Assembly (NCBI GenBank): GCA_016710885.1
Contig: JADJUC010000007.1
Coordinates: 62,001-126,000 of the forward strand
DNA: 64,000 bases
Reading direction: 5' to 3'
DNA from: Candidatus Proximibacter danicus
GTDB lineage: Bacteria; Pseudomonadota; Gammaproteobacteria; Burkholderiales; Rhodocyclaceae
The notes below the pieces were generated by a model that ran no database searches, had not been told where the DNA came from, and worked only from the letters and a program-made list of their open reading frames with translations. This document shows positions 34,885 through 43,942 of this stretch, piece by piece. Within the stretch, counting starts at the first letter, position 1. Each line of letters begins with the position of its first letter. A program made the translations under genes and the position numbers.

Positions 34885-35872
34885 ATGAAACTCTCAACCT
34901 TGAAACAAGGCGGACGCGACGGCACGCTGGTCGTCGTCAGCCGTGACCTCGACCTGCTGCCAGCCGGTGCCGGCACTTGCCCGCACGCTGCAGGCGGCGC
35001 TGGACGACTGGAATACGATCGCCCCGCAACTCGCCGAGGTTTACGCCGCGCTGAACAACAACGCTGCCCGCCACGCCCAGCCCTTCGACCCGGCGCTGTG
35101 CCACAGCCCGCTGCCGCGCGCCTATCAGTGGGCCGACGGCTCGGCCTACGTCAATCATGTGGAACTGGTGCGCAAGGCGCGCGGTGCCGACATGCCGCCC
35201 GAATTCTGGACCGACCCGCTGATGTATCAGGGCGCCTCCGACTCTTTCGTCGGCCCGCGCGATCCGGTCTTCGCGCTGGACGAAGCCTGGGGCATCGACT
35301 TCGAGGCCGAGGTGGCGGTAGTCACCGGCGACGTGCCGATGGGGGCGACGTCGGCGGATTGCCGTTCGCACATCCGGCTCGTCATGCTGGTCAACGATGT
35401 CTCGCTGCGCAACCTGATTCCGGCCGAACTGGCCAAGGGTTTCGGCTTCTTCCAGTCGAAGCCGGCCTCGGCCTTCTCGCCGGTGGCGGTGACGCCGGAC
35501 GAGCTGGGCGAGGCCTGGGATGGCGGCAAGGTGCATCTGCCGCTGGTGGTGCATCTCAACGACGAGCTGTTCGGCCGGCCCAACGCCGGCGTGGACATGA
35601 CCTTCGATTTTCTGCGGCTGATCGCGCATGTGGCGCGGACACGCGAACTGGAAGCCGGCTCGATCATCGGCTCGGGCACGGTTTCCAACGTCGATCGCAG
35701 TACCGGCTCCGGTTGCCTGGCCGAGAAGCGCTGTCTGGAAACGATTGCCGAGGGCAAGCCGAAAACGCCGTTCATGCATTTCGGCGACCGCGTGCGCATC
35801 GAGATGTTCGATGCCGCGGGAGCGACGATCTTCGGCGCCATCGATCAGCAAGTGCGGCGCTATCCGGGCTGA
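34885..35872 (+). pseudogene. Fumarylacetoacetate hydrolase-family enzyme, one frameshift
   Basis: Two frames join to 328 residues. The start at 34885 gives MKLSTLKQGGRDGTLVVVSRDL; the second frame carries ALARTLQAALDDWNTIAPQL to the end. The break is at about 34950, where removing one C restores SRDLTCCQPVPALARTL. Metal-binding acidic residues of the FAH fold are in FEAEVAVVTGDVP and in the downstream ML-VNDVSLRNL segment. The enzyme cleaves a fumarylaceto- or fumarylpyruvate-type C-C bond, the last catabolic step. The glycine- and G-rich leader before it is unusual. Confidence 0.87.
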
Positions 35873-35895
35873 CGACAGCAATACTCATTACGACG

Positions 35896-36543
35896 ATGCT
35901 AAAACTCCACACCTACTTCCGCAGTTCCGCCGCTTACCGCGTGCGCATTGCCCTGAACCTCAAGGGATTGCAATACGAGGCGATTCCGGTGCATCTGGTG
36001 CGGGATGGCGGGCAGCATCTATCGGAGGCCTACCGGCGCATCAATCCGGCGGGCGCGCTGCCCTCGCTGGTCGATCGCGATGTGGCGCTGTCGCAATCGT
36101 TGGCGATCATCGAGTATCTCGACGAGGCCTACCCCTATCCCCCGCTGCTGCCGGGCGACCCGGTGGCGCGGGCCAGAGTGCGGGCAATCGCACTGGATGT
36201 GGCCTGCGAGATTCATCCGCTGAACAATATGCGCGTATTGAAGTACCTGACCAGCAAGCTGGGCGTGTCCGAAGAGGACAAGAATGCCTGGTATCGGCAC
36301 TGGGTCGAGACCGGGCTGGCTGCCATCGAGGCGCGTCTGGAGACAAGTCCGCTGACCGGCCGCTTCTGCCATGGCGAGCAGCCGACGCTGGCTGATTGCT
36401 GCCTGGTTCCCCAGGTTTTCAACGCCCGTCGTTTTGCCTGCAATCTCGATCATGTGCCGTCGGTAGTGCGTATCGACGCCGAGTGTCGTACCCTTCCGGC
36501 TTTTGCCGCGGCGGCACCGGAGAATCAGCCGGATGCTGAATAG
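35896..36543 (+). CDS. maiA: Maleylacetoacetate isomerase (zeta-class GST)
   Basis: 215 residues from the ATG at 35896. The thioredoxin-like half holds the zeta-GST active-site segment YFRSSAAYRVRIALNLKG with the catalytic Ser pair, and SQSLAIIEYLDE binds glutathione. The helical half has DVACEIHPLNNMRVL and the LADCCLVPQVFNARRF segment. It isomerises maleylacetoacetate (or maleylpyruvate) to the fumaryl form using glutathione. It sits 23 bases after the FAH gene, consistent with maleyl-type ring-cleavage products. Confidence 0.93.
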   Translation: MLKLHTYFRSSAAYRVRIALNLKGLQYEAIPVHLVRDGGQHLSEAYRRINPAGALPSLVDRDVALSQSLAIIEYLDEAYPYPPLLPGDPVARARVRAIALDVACEIHPLNNMRVLKYLTSKLGVSEEDKNAWYRHWVETGLAAIEARLETSPLTGRFCHGEQPTLADCCLVPQVFNARRFACNLDHVPSVVRIDAECRTLPAFAAAAPENQPDAE

Positions 36544-36600
36544 TTTGTGCTTCGTGTTGGAAATTTGATGTTTTTCGTTGTTTTATTGGAGGAGACATAG

Positions 36601-37746
36601 ATGAAACAGAAAAAACTGCTCGCCATGATGCTTCTGGCTTTTTCCGCCACAGGTGCCTGGGCTGATATCACGATTGGCGTTACCGTTTCGGCAACGGGGC
36701 CAGCCGCTTCGCTTGGCATACCAGAGAAAAATACCGTTGCTCTGGTGCCGAAAACCATCGCCGGTCAGAAGGTGAATATCATTCTGCTCGACGACGCGTC
36801 CGACACGACGACGGCAGTGAAAAATGCCAAGAAGTTCGTGACGGAAAGCAAGGTGGATGTGATCGTCGGCTCGACCATCACGCCGGCCTCACTGGCGATG
36901 ATCGACGTCGCCGCCGAATCGGAAACGCCGATGATCTCAATGGCTGCCTCGCGCGCCATCGTCGATCCGGTCGATGCCAAGCGTCGCTGGGTCTACAAGA
37001 CACCGCAGAACGATGCCCAGATGTCGACGGCAATCTCCGAGCACATGACCAACAGCGGTGTAAAAACTGTCGCCTACATCGGTTTCTCGGATGCCTACGG
37101 TGAGGGCTGGGCCAACGAGTTCGCCGGTGTTGCCAAGGCGCGCAAACTGGAGATCGTCGCCAACGAACGCTTCAATCGTGCCGATACCTCAGTTACTGGC
37201 CAGGTGCTGAAGATCATCGCGGCCAAGCCGGATGCCGTTCTGATCGGCGGTGCCGGAACACCGGCTGCATTGCCGCAAAAGGCGCTGAAGGAAAAGGGTT
37301 ACAAAGGCACCATTTACCAGACGCACGGTGTCGCCAACAACGATTTCCTGCGTGTCTGTGGCAAGGATTGCGAAGGGACCTTCCTTCCTTCCGGCCCGGT
37401 GCTTGTTGCCGACCAGTTGCCGGCTGACAATCCGGTGAAGAAGTCGGCACAGGAATATGTGGCCAAGTACGAAGCCGCGCACGGCAAGGGCAGTGTCTCC
37501 ACCTTCGGCGCGCACGCCTGGGATGCTTTCAAGTTGCTCGAAGCGGCTGTGCCGGTTGCCTTGAAGAAGGCGCAGCCGGGCACCAAGGAATTCCGCGCAG
37601 CGCTGCGTGATGCGCTGGAAGGGGTGAAGAATCTGCCTGTCGCGCACGGCGTATTCAATATGAGTCCGACTGACCACCTCGGCTTCGATCAGCGCGCACG
37701 CGTGATGGTCAAGGTCGAAGGCGGCGCCTGGAAGCTCGTCAAGTAA
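36601..37746 (+). CDS. Branched-chain amino acid-type ABC substrate-binding protein
   Basis: 381 residues. The signal peptide ends TGAWA at about residue 21. The Leu/Ile/Val-binding-protein fold (type 1 periplasmic binding protein) follows: ITIGVTVSATGPAASLGIPEKN, VDVIVGSTITPASLAM, VAYIGFSDAYGEGWANEFAG. In aromatic catabolic operons such proteins often bind benzoate-like or phenylpropanoid acids rather than amino acids. GGAGGAG lies 7 bases before the ATG, in an AT-rich leader. It follows maiA, so it may be in the same operon. Confidence 0.92.
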   Translation: MKQKKLLAMMLLAFSATGAWADITIGVTVSATGPAASLGIPEKNTVALVPKTIAGQKVNIILLDDASDTTTAVKNAKKFVTESKVDVIVGSTITPASLAMIDVAAESETPMISMAASRAIVDPVDAKRRWVYKTPQNDAQMSTAISEHMTNSGVKTVAYIGFSDAYGEGWANEFAGVAKARKLEIVANERFNRADTSVTGQVLKIIAAKPDAVLIGGAGTPAALPQKALKEKGYKGTIYQTHGVANNDFLRVCGKDCEGTFLPSGPVLVADQLPADNPVKKSAQEYVAKYEAAHGKGSVSTFGAHAWDAFKLLEAAVPVALKKAQPGTKEFRAALRDALEGVKNLPVAHGVFNMSPTDHLGFDQRARVMVKVEGGAWKLVK

Positions 37747-37761
37747 CCAGTTGAGTGTAAG

Positions 37762-37790
37762 CGCGCGGAGCGGCGATGCCGTTCCGCGCA
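37762..37790 (+). promoter_or_regulatory. Stem-loop between binding protein and permease genes
   Basis: GCGCGGA (37763-37769) pairs with TCCGCGC (37783-37789), and CGGC-GCCG extends the stem inside. No T-run follows, so it is not a strong terminator. It may shield the upstream message and so raise binding-protein yield over the membrane parts, a common arrangement in ABC operons. Confidence 0.55.
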
Positions 37791-37833
37791 AAATGCCCAC
37801 CGTGATCGGTCGGGCCGCAGGGATCGGTCTCGC

Positions 37834-38871
37834 ATGGATTTCCAGATTGCTTTGCTTCTCGGTCAGGACGGCCTGACCAACGGTGCGATTTACGCCTTGT
37901 TGGCGTTGGCGCTGGTGCTGGTCTTTGCCGTAACGCGTGTCATCTTCATTCCTCAGGGTGAGTTTGTTGCGTATGGCGCACTCACCTTGGCTATGCTGCA
38001 GGCTGGCAAACTGCCGGCCACTCTGTGGCTGGTACTGGCCCTCGGGGCGGCGGCGGCCGTGCTCGACAGCGCGCAGGCGCTGCGCCATGGCGCCAGCCGT
38101 CGTCTGCCCCGCATTCTCGCCGTCAATCTGGCCGCACCGCTGTTGCTCTGGCTGCTGCTTGCCAGCGTCGACCTTGCCGGCTTGCCGCTGCTCGCACAGA
38201 TCGTACTGACGCTGGCCATCGTCGTGCCGCTCGGCCCGCTCATCTACCGCCTGGCCTATCAGCCGATTGCCGAGGCATCGGTACTGATGCTGCTGATCGT
38301 GTCGGTGGCGGTGCATGTGGTGCTGATCGGCCTTGGCCTGCTGTTCTTCGGTGCCGAGGGGACACGGACTCCCGCCTTTACCGATGGAGCGCTCGATCTT
38401 GGATCGACGACGCTGCAATATCAAACCTTGTGGATTCTCGCCAGTTCGGCGCTGCTGATCGTGGCCTTGTATGCCTTTTTTGGCCGCACCATCTACGGCA
38501 AGGCGCTGCGCGCCACGGCACTGAACCGGACCGGCGCTCGTCTGATGGGGATATCGACGACCATGGCCGGCAAGCTGTCGTTTACCTTGGCGGCGCTGAT
38601 TGGTGCCTTCTCCGGCATCCTTATTTCGCCAATCACCACGCTCTATTACGACTCCGGTTTTCTGATCGGGCTCAAGGGTTTCGTCGGCGCCATCATCGGC
38701 GGACTGGCGAGCTATCCCGTAGCGGCGGCCGGCGCCTTGCTCGTTGGCTTCCTCGAGTCGTATTCCTCCTTTTATGCCAGCGCCTACAAGGAGGTCATCG
38801 TCTTCACGCTGATCATCCCGGTGCTGCTGTGGCGTTCGCTGACCTCGCACCATTCGGAAGAGGATGAGTGA
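37834..38871 (+). CDS. Branched-chain-type ABC permease (LivH-like)
   Basis: 345 residues with at least eight hydrophobic segments. The LivH-type coupling segment (ALRATALNRTGARLMGISTT) and FTLAALIGAFSGIL are seen before the last helices. It pairs with the LivM-like half of the next gene to form the transport channel. It overlaps the next gene by 8 bases. The N-terminus DFQIALLLGQDGLTNGAIYALLALAL is characteristic of this family. Confidence 0.93.
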   Translation: MDFQIALLLGQDGLTNGAIYALLALALVLVFAVTRVIFIPQGEFVAYGALTLAMLQAGKLPATLWLVLALGAAAAVLDSAQALRHGASRRLPRILAVNLAAPLLLWLLLASVDLAGLPLLAQIVLTLAIVVPLGPLIYRLAYQPIAEASVLMLLIVSVAVHVVLIGLGLLFFGAEGTRTPAFTDGALDLGSTTLQYQTLWILASSALLIVALYAFFGRTIYGKALRATALNRTGARLMGISTTMAGKLSFTLAALIGAFSGILISPITTLYYDSGFLIGLKGFVGAIIGGLASYPVAAAGALLVGFLESYSSFYASAYKEVIVFTLIIPVLLWRSLTSHHSEEDE

Positions 38872-40669
38872 AATGCGTCGCCTGAATTTCCCCGTCTTCC
38901 TTCCTTCCTTCGTCGTGCTGCTGGCGCTGGTACCCGTGCTGCTGCCGGACTCGGCGGAGTTCTACGTCACCCTGCTCAATTACATTGGCCTTTATGCGCT
39001 GGTTGCGCTCGGACTGGTGCTGCTGACGGGCGTCGGCGGGCTGACCAGTTTTGGCCAGGCGGCCTTTGTCGGCCTCGGTGCCTATGCTACCGCATGGCTG
39101 ACGACAGCCTATGGCCTGAGCCCATGGCTGACGCTGGCGATTGGGTTGGCTGCCACCAGCGTCGTGGCGCTTCTGCTGGGTTTTGTCACGCTGCGCATGG
39201 GCGGGCACTATCTGCCGCTGGGAACGATCGCTTGGGGTATCAGTCTGTATTTCCTGTTCGGCAATATCCAGGCGTTCGGCGGCCATACGGGGCTGGGCGG
39301 TATTCCGCCGGTTTCCCTGTTCGGCGCCGAACTGAAGAGTGGCCGCGAGTTCTACTACCTGATCTGGATCGCCCTGATGCTCGCCGTCGTGGCCACGCAG
39401 AACCTGCTCGACTCGCGCGACGGTCGTGCCATCCGCGCGCTCAAGGGCGGCGTCGTCATGGCCGAGGCGATGGGCGTAAACACCGCCTGGTACAAGATCG
39501 TCATCTTCACCATTGCCGCACAGTTTGCTTGTGTCTCCGGCTGGCTCTATGCCCACCTGCAGCGTTTCGTTAACCCGACGCCGTTCTCGCTGACGCAGGG
39601 TATCGAGTATCTGTTCATGGCGGTCATCGGTGGCGTCGGCCACGTCTGGGGTGCGCTGCTCGGCGCCGGCCTGATCACCATTCTCAAACAGTGGTTGCAG
39701 GACTTGTTGCCGAAGCTCCTCGGGCAGTCCGGCAACTTCGAGGTCATTGTTTTTGGCCTGGTCATGATTTTCGTCCTGCACCGTGCCCGTGATGGGCTGT
39801 GGCCAGTAATCATTCGCCAGATCGAACGGCTCTGGCCGTCGTTGGCAGCGACGGCGACTGGGTGCGTCGAGGCTGCGGCGCATCTTGATAAGCGGGAGAT
39901 GCCGCAGAGCGGCGATACCATTCTCGAAGTGCAGAAGGTGACCAAGCGTTTTGGCGGGCTGACGGCCAATAATGCTGTCAGCTTCAATGTGCGGGCTGGC
40001 GAGGTCATGGCGTTGATCGGCCCCAATGGCGCCGGGAAAAGCACGATGTTCAACTGTGTCTCCGGCGTCAATCCGCCGACCGAAGGCGAAGTGAAGTTTC
40101 TTAGCCAGCGCATCGACGCGCTGCCCTCGCGCGAGATTGCCCGCCGCGGCATGAGCCGTACCTTCCAGCACGTTCGCCTGCTGCCGACGATGAGTGTGCT
40201 CGACAACGTAGCCATCGGCGCCCACTTGCGCGGTAGCAAGACCTTCGTTCATTCCTCGGTGCGCATGGATCGCGAGGAGGAGCGCCGCCTGCGCTTCGAA
40301 GCCGCGCGCCAGATCGAGCGCGTCGGGCTGGGCGAGCACCTGTTCGATGCCGCTGGCAGCCTGCCGCTCGGCAAACAGCGCATCGTCGAAATTGCCCGTG
40401 CGCTCGCGGCCGACCCTTGTTTGCTGCTACTTGATGAGCCGGCAGCTGGCTTGCGCTATCTGGAGAAGCAGTCCCTGGCCGAACTGCTGCGCAAACTGCG
40501 CGACGAAGGCATGGGTATCCTGCTCGTCGAGCACGATATGGATTTCGTCATGGGTCTGGCGGATCGGGTGGTGGTCATGGAGTTCGGAGAGAAGCTGGCA
40601 GAAGGACTGCCGCAGCAGATCCAGCAGGATCCCAAAGTACTGCAGGCCTATCTTGGCGGGGTGGATTAA
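38864..40669 (+). CDS. Fused LivM-like permease and LivG-like ATPase
   Basis: 601 residues combining two usual genes. Residues ~1-320 are a LivM permease with about nine hydrophobic segments and VKFAMAVIGGVGHVWG-like coupling (FMAVIGGVGHVWGALLGAG). Residues ~345-601 are an ABC ATPase: Walker A LIGPNGAGKST, signature SLPLGKQRIVEIARAL (G-K-Q rather than SGGQ), Walker B LLLLDEPAAG, and the switch His in VEHDMDF. Fusion ties one ATPase to one permease in the complex. It overlaps the LivH-like gene by 8 bases. Confidence 0.93.
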   Translation: MSEMRRLNFPVFLPSFVVLLALVPVLLPDSAEFYVTLLNYIGLYALVALGLVLLTGVGGLTSFGQAAFVGLGAYATAWLTTAYGLSPWLTLAIGLAATSVVALLLGFVTLRMGGHYLPLGTIAWGISLYFLFGNIQAFGGHTGLGGIPPVSLFGAELKSGREFYYLIWIALMLAVVATQNLLDSRDGRAIRALKGGVVMAEAMGVNTAWYKIVIFTIAAQFACVSGWLYAHLQRFVNPTPFSLTQGIEYLFMAVIGGVGHVWGALLGAGLITILKQWLQDLLPKLLGQSGNFEVIVFGLVMIFVLHRARDGLWPVIIRQIERLWPSLAATATGCVEAAAHLDKREMPQSGDTILEVQKVTKRFGGLTANNAVSFNVRAGEVMALIGPNGAGKSTMFNCVSGVNPPTEGEVKFLSQRIDALPSREIARRGMSRTFQHVRLLPTMSVLDNVAIGAHLRGSKTFVHSSVRMDREEERRLRFEAARQIERVGLGEHLFDAAGSLPLGKQRIVEIARALAADPCLLLLDEPAAGLRYLEKQSLAELLRKLRDEGMGILLVEHDMDFVMGLADRVVVMEFGEKLAEGLPQQIQQDPKVLQAYLGGVD

Positions 40670-40674
40670 GCATC

Positions 40675-41415
40675 ATGAACAGCAAACCGATCCTGCTCGA
40701 AGCCCGCGACCTTTCTGTTTCCTATGGCAAGGTTGAAGCCTTGCACAAGGTCAGCCTGCGCATCCGTGAAGGCGAGATCGTCACCGTGATCGGCCCCAAC
40801 GGTGCGGGCAAGACCACCTTGCTTTCGTGTCTGATGGGCTTGTTGCCGGGGCGGGGAGAAGTCAGCTATGTTGGCCGGCCGCTTGGCAATGATTTTGAAG
40901 TCGAGGAAAGGGTCGGCCTCGGGTTAACGCTGGTCCCGGAAAAACGGGAGTTGTTTGCCGACATGAGTGTTGAGGACAACTTGTTGCTGGGCGCTTTCGA
41001 TCGTTACCGTCGCGGCCAGCGCGACTATGGGGAGACGATGCAAGAGGTCTATGGCATTTTCCCTCGCCTCAAGGAGCGGGCCGGGCAGATGGCCGGAACG
41101 CTCTCCGGCGGTGAGCGTCAGATGCTGGCCATGGGCCGGGCGCTGATGGCCAAGCCTAGGCTCCTGATGCTCGATGAGCCCAGTCTGGGCTTGGCCCCGT
41201 TGATCATTCGCGAGATTTTCCGCACTGTTTCAAGGCTGCGGGAGATGGGAGTTTCCGTCCTCCTGGTCGAGCAAAATGCCCGTGCGGCCTTGCAGGTAGC
41301 GGATTTTGGCTATGTTCTGGAAACCGGGGAAGTCTCCCTGGAAGGGCCCAGTGCGGAGCTGGCCAGCGACCCCCGTGTCATCGAAGCTTACCTCGGGCTG
41401 GGTGGGAAGCATTGA
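40675..41415 (+). CDS. ABC ATPase of the branched-chain-type transporter (LivF-like)
   Basis: 246 residues. Walker A is VIGPNGAGKTT, the signature is LSGGERQMLAMGRAL, Walker B is LLMLDEPSLGLAP and the switch His region is LLVEQNARAAL (Gln in place of the usual His, as is common in LivF). It is the second ATPase of the uptake system. It starts 5 bases after the fused gene and is followed by the HU promoter region, ending the catabolic island. Confidence 0.94.
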   Translation: MNSKPILLEARDLSVSYGKVEALHKVSLRIREGEIVTVIGPNGAGKTTLLSCLMGLLPGRGEVSYVGRPLGNDFEVEERVGLGLTLVPEKRELFADMSVEDNLLLGAFDRYRRGQRDYGETMQEVYGIFPRLKERAGQMAGTLSGGERQMLAMGRALMAKPRLLMLDEPSLGLAPLIIREIFRTVSRLREMGVSVLLVEQNARAALQVADFGYVLETGEVSLEGPSAELASDPRVIEAYLGLGGKH

Positions 41416-41534
41416 GGCGCAAGGGATCGGACAAATAAAAAGTTCGAAAAAAGTTGTGGCGCTCGGAAAAAGCCTATGACACAATCACATGCGGCTACCG
41501 CCTTCCGTCAACACACAATCGTAGGAGACACTGC

Positions 41535-41819
41535 ATGAACAAAAGCGAACTTATCGATGCCATTGCTGCTGGTGCTGACATCAGCAAAGCTGCAGCCGGT
41601 CGCGCACTTGACGCCGCCGTCTCGGCCATCACGACCACTGTCGCCAAGGGTGACAACGTGACCCTGGTGGGTTTCGGTTCCTTCAAGCCTGCCAAGCGTG
41701 CTGCACGCACCGGCAAGAACCCGAAGACCGGCGCCGCCATCAAGATCCCGGCGACCACCGTGCCGAAGTTCTCGGCCGGCGCTACCTTCAAGGCTGCCGT
41801 TGCCAAGAAGAAGAAGTAA
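41535..41819 (+). CDS. hupB: HU-family DNA-binding protein
   Basis: 94 residues from the ATG at 41535 (a longer frame is open upstream but is not protein-like); GGAG lies about 9 bases upstream. The HU/IHF fold is complete: MNKSELIDAIAAGADISKAAAG, VTLVGFGSFKPAKRAARTGKNP, and the DNA-embracing arm with IKIPATTVPKFSAGATFKAAV and a KKKK tail. It packages the chromosome and bends DNA. A strong terminator follows. Confidence 0.96.
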   Translation: MNKSELIDAIAAGADISKAAAGRALDAAVSAITTTVAKGDNVTLVGFGSFKPAKRAARTGKNPKTGAAIKIPATTVPKFSAGATFKAAVAKKKK

Positions 41820-41839
41820 TCTCGCTGGATCGCATCATG

Positions 41840-41866
41840 AAAAGGCCGCCTTCGGGCGGCCTTTTT
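41840..41866 (+). terminator. Terminator after hupB
   Basis: AAAGGCCGCC at 41841-41850 pairs across a TTCG loop with GGCGGCC at 41855-41861, followed by TTTTT. It lies 20 bases after the HU stop. Confidence 0.9.
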
Positions 41867-42008
41867 GCTGGGCGCCCGAAGGCGTTCTTGCTTGATGCAT
41901 TCCTGCCGCGCGTCTTCCCGTTTCTTGTTTCGGCGCTTGCGATGGGAGATGGCGATGGGGGCGTTGATTTGATCGTTGCCTCCGCGCCACCCGGGCCGGT
42001 AAACGCGA

Positions 42009-42032
42009 AAGGCCCGCATTGCTGCGGGCCTT
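42009..42032 (-). terminator. Hairpin after tRNA-Met
   Basis: A perfect 10-base stem (AAGGCCCGCA at 42009-42018 with TGCGGGCCTT at 42023-42032) lies 8 bases downstream of the leftward tRNA-Met, so it probably ends that transcript, though the T-run is short. Confidence 0.7.
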
Positions 42033-42040
42033 GGTATTTC

Positions 42041-42117
42041 TGGTGGTGATGGGCGGAGTCGAACCGCCGACCTATGGGTTATGAATCCATCGCTCTAACC
42101 ATCTGAGCTACATCACC
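42041..42117 (-). tRNA. tRNA-Met (CAU, elongator)
   Basis: A 77-base cloverleaf with encoded CCA. The acceptor stem begins GGTGATG and ends CATCACC, the D arm has AGCTCAGATGGTTAGAGC, the anticodon loop is TTCATAA (anticodon CAT), and the T loop is TTCGACT. The acceptor stem lacks the C4-G69, C5-G68 pairs that mark tRNA-Ile2, favouring elongator tRNA-Met. It is transcribed leftward, between hupB and the unknown gene at 42204. Confidence 0.93.
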
Positions 42118-42203
42118 GGGAAAGGGGTCGGATTATAGGCGGTGGCGGCCACTGCGGTCAAGTTTCACCTTGCTTTCACGTTCTGTCGTATATAATTGAT
42201 TCC

Positions 42204-42566
42204 ATGCCTGTTCCCGCCATTCTCGCTTCCATGCTCAACAGCATTGTCGGCAGTGCCGTCAATGCTGCGATGGAGAATACGGTTTACGCACCGCCGTTGC
42301 CGCCCGAGTTGGGGGTTGTCGGTGCGCGCGCCTTTCCCGAGGGTACGAAGAAGGGCGAGATGGAGCCGCTGCAGGGGATGATGGAAGTCGTCATCGGCGG
42401 CAAGGCGTTTGCCCGCGCGCCTGGCTTGCAGATTCGCAATCAGCAGAATCTGATCGTTATGCCCGCCACCATCCAAGGCACCGTGCCGGTGCGCTATCAA
42501 CTTGATTCCTCAGGAGCTGTCCTCCGTGTCTGGTTACTGACGCGGACCGAAATTGCTGCGCCCTGA
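42204..42566 (+). CDS. Uncharacterised protein upstream of miaB
   Basis: 120 residues, not recognised. It starts MPVPAILASMLNSIVGSAVN, has a central VVIGGKAFARAPGLQIRNQQNLIVMP and ends VLRVWLLTRTEIAAP. No signal peptide is clear and no transmembrane segment is strong. It has a coherent frame and is just upstream of miaB by 27 bases, so it may be cotranscribed. A function is not assigned. Confidence 0.6.
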   Translation: MPVPAILASMLNSIVGSAVNAAMENTVYAPPLPPELGVVGARAFPEGTKKGEMEPLQGMMEVVIGGKAFARAPGLQIRNQQNLIVMPATIQGTVPVRYQLDSSGAVLRVWLLTRTEIAAP

Positions 42567-42592
42567 TACTGAAATCTGAACACAACTCCGTA

Positions 42593-43942
42593 ATGGCAAA
42601 AAAACTCTTCATCCGTACCTTTGGGTGCCAGATGAACGAGTACGACTCGGACAAAATGGCCGACGTACTCGCTTCTTCCGACGGCGTGGTCAAGACCGAC
42701 AATCCGGAAGAGGCCGATATCATCCTGTTCAATACCTGCTCGGTGCGCGAGAAGGCACAGGAAAAGGTGTTTCACGATCTGGGCCGCATCCGCCACCTGA
42801 AGCAGTTGAACCCCGACTTGGTGATTGGTGTCGGCGGCTGCGTTGCCAGCCAGGAGGGGGCGGCGATTGTTGCACGTGCGCCTTACGTCGATGTTGTTTT
42901 CGGCCCGCAAACCTTGCACAGGCTGCCGCAACTGATCGCCGAGCGGCGTGCCAAGGGCAAGCCCGCCGTTGATATTTCCTTCCCGGAAATCGAAAAATTC
43001 GACGCCCTGCCCCCCGCCAAGGTCGATGGAGCCACGGCCTTTGTTTCAATCATGGAGGGCTGTTCGAAGTTCTGTACTTTCTGCATCGTGCCTTATACGC
43101 GCGGCGAAGAGGTGTCCCGCCCCTTCGACGATGTGCTGACCGAAGTGGCGGGCCTCGCCGATCAGGGTGTCAAGGAAATCACCCTGCTGGGACAGAACGT
43201 CAATGCCTATCGCGGGGCGATGACAGGCAGCGAAGAAATCGCAGATCTGGCCATGTTGATCGAATACATTGCCGAAATGCCGGGGGTTGAGCGTATCCGC
43301 TACACCACTTCGCATCCGCGCGAAATGACGCAGCGGTTGATCGACACCTATGCACGCGTCCCGAAGCTTGTTTCGCACCTGCACTTGCCGGTGCAATCCG
43401 GCTCGGACCGTATCCTGGCCGCGATGAAGCGCAACTACACGACGCTCGAATACAAATCGATCATCCGGAAGCTGCGCGCTGCCCGTCCGGACTTGTCGTT
43501 GTCGACCGATTTCATCATCGGCTTCCCCGGCGAGACCGAGGAGGATTACGAGAAGACGATGAAGCTGATCGACGAAGTCGGTTTTGACGCATCGTTCTCC
43601 TTCCTTTACAGCTCGCGTCCCGGTACGCCGGCGGCTGAATTGGCTGACGACACGCCCGCCGAGACCAAGACCGCGCGCCTCATGCGCTTGCAAAAGCGAA
43701 TCGAAGAACAGGCTGCGGCCATCAGCACTGCGATGGTGGGCAATGTCCAGCGCGTGCTCGTCGAAGGACTTTCGAAGAAAAACACCGAGGAACTGGCTGG
43801 TCGCACCGACAACAACCGCATCGTCAACTTTGCCGGAGGCTCGATCAACAGTGCGCGCCTGATCAACTCCTTTGTCGATGTACGCATTACTGCGGCGCTG
43901 CCTCACTCACTGCGTGGCGAGATCGTCATCCGTGAAAGCTGA
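42593..43942 (+). CDS. miaB: MiaB, tRNA-2-methylthio-N6-isopentenyladenosine synthase
   Basis: 449 residues. The N-terminal MTTase domain has cluster Cys in FGCQMNEYDS and LFNTCSVRE and GGCVASQEG. The radical SAM motif is EGCSKFCTFCIVPYTRG. A TRAM domain (GNVQRVLVEGLSKKN) closes it. It adds the methylthio group to i6A37 of tRNAs reading UNN codons. The stop lies inside the start of phoH, and the ATG is followed by KKLFIRTFGCQ as in orthologues. Confidence 0.97.
   Translation: MAKKLFIRTFGCQMNEYDSDKMADVLASSDGVVKTDNPEEADIILFNTCSVREKAQEKVFHDLGRIRHLKQLNPDLVIGVGGCVASQEGAAIVARAPYVDVVFGPQTLHRLPQLIAERRAKGKPAVDISFPEIEKFDALPPAKVDGATAFVSIMEGCSKFCTFCIVPYTRGEEVSRPFDDVLTEVAGLADQGVKEITLLGQNVNAYRGAMTGSEEIADLAMLIEYIAEMPGVERIRYTTSHPREMTQRLIDTYARVPKLVSHLHLPVQSGSDRILAAMKRNYTTLEYKSIIRKLRAARPDLSLSTDFIIGFPGETEEDYEKTMKLIDEVGFDASFSFLYSSRPGTPAAELADDTPAETKTARLMRLQKRIEEQAAAISTAMVGNVQRVLVEGLSKKNTEELAGRTDNNRIVNFAGGSINSARLINSFVDVRITAALPHSLRGEIVIRES

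Noticed and set aside
32802..34976. A 724-codon minus-strand frame across the aromatic operon
   Set aside because: It is antisense to hydroxylase, DUF2783 and VOC genes; nothing recognisable in it.
34759..35895. A fusion of an FAH-like N-terminus with maleylacetoacetate isomerase in one 594-codon frame
   Set aside because: The open frame only arises because the FAH gene is shifted by one base; the middle part is FAH read out of frame.
37189..40339. Two long minus-strand frames (37189-38853, 38813-40339) opposite the ABC transporter genes
   Set aside because: Composition is His/Gln/Arg-rich and they mirror real plus-strand genes.
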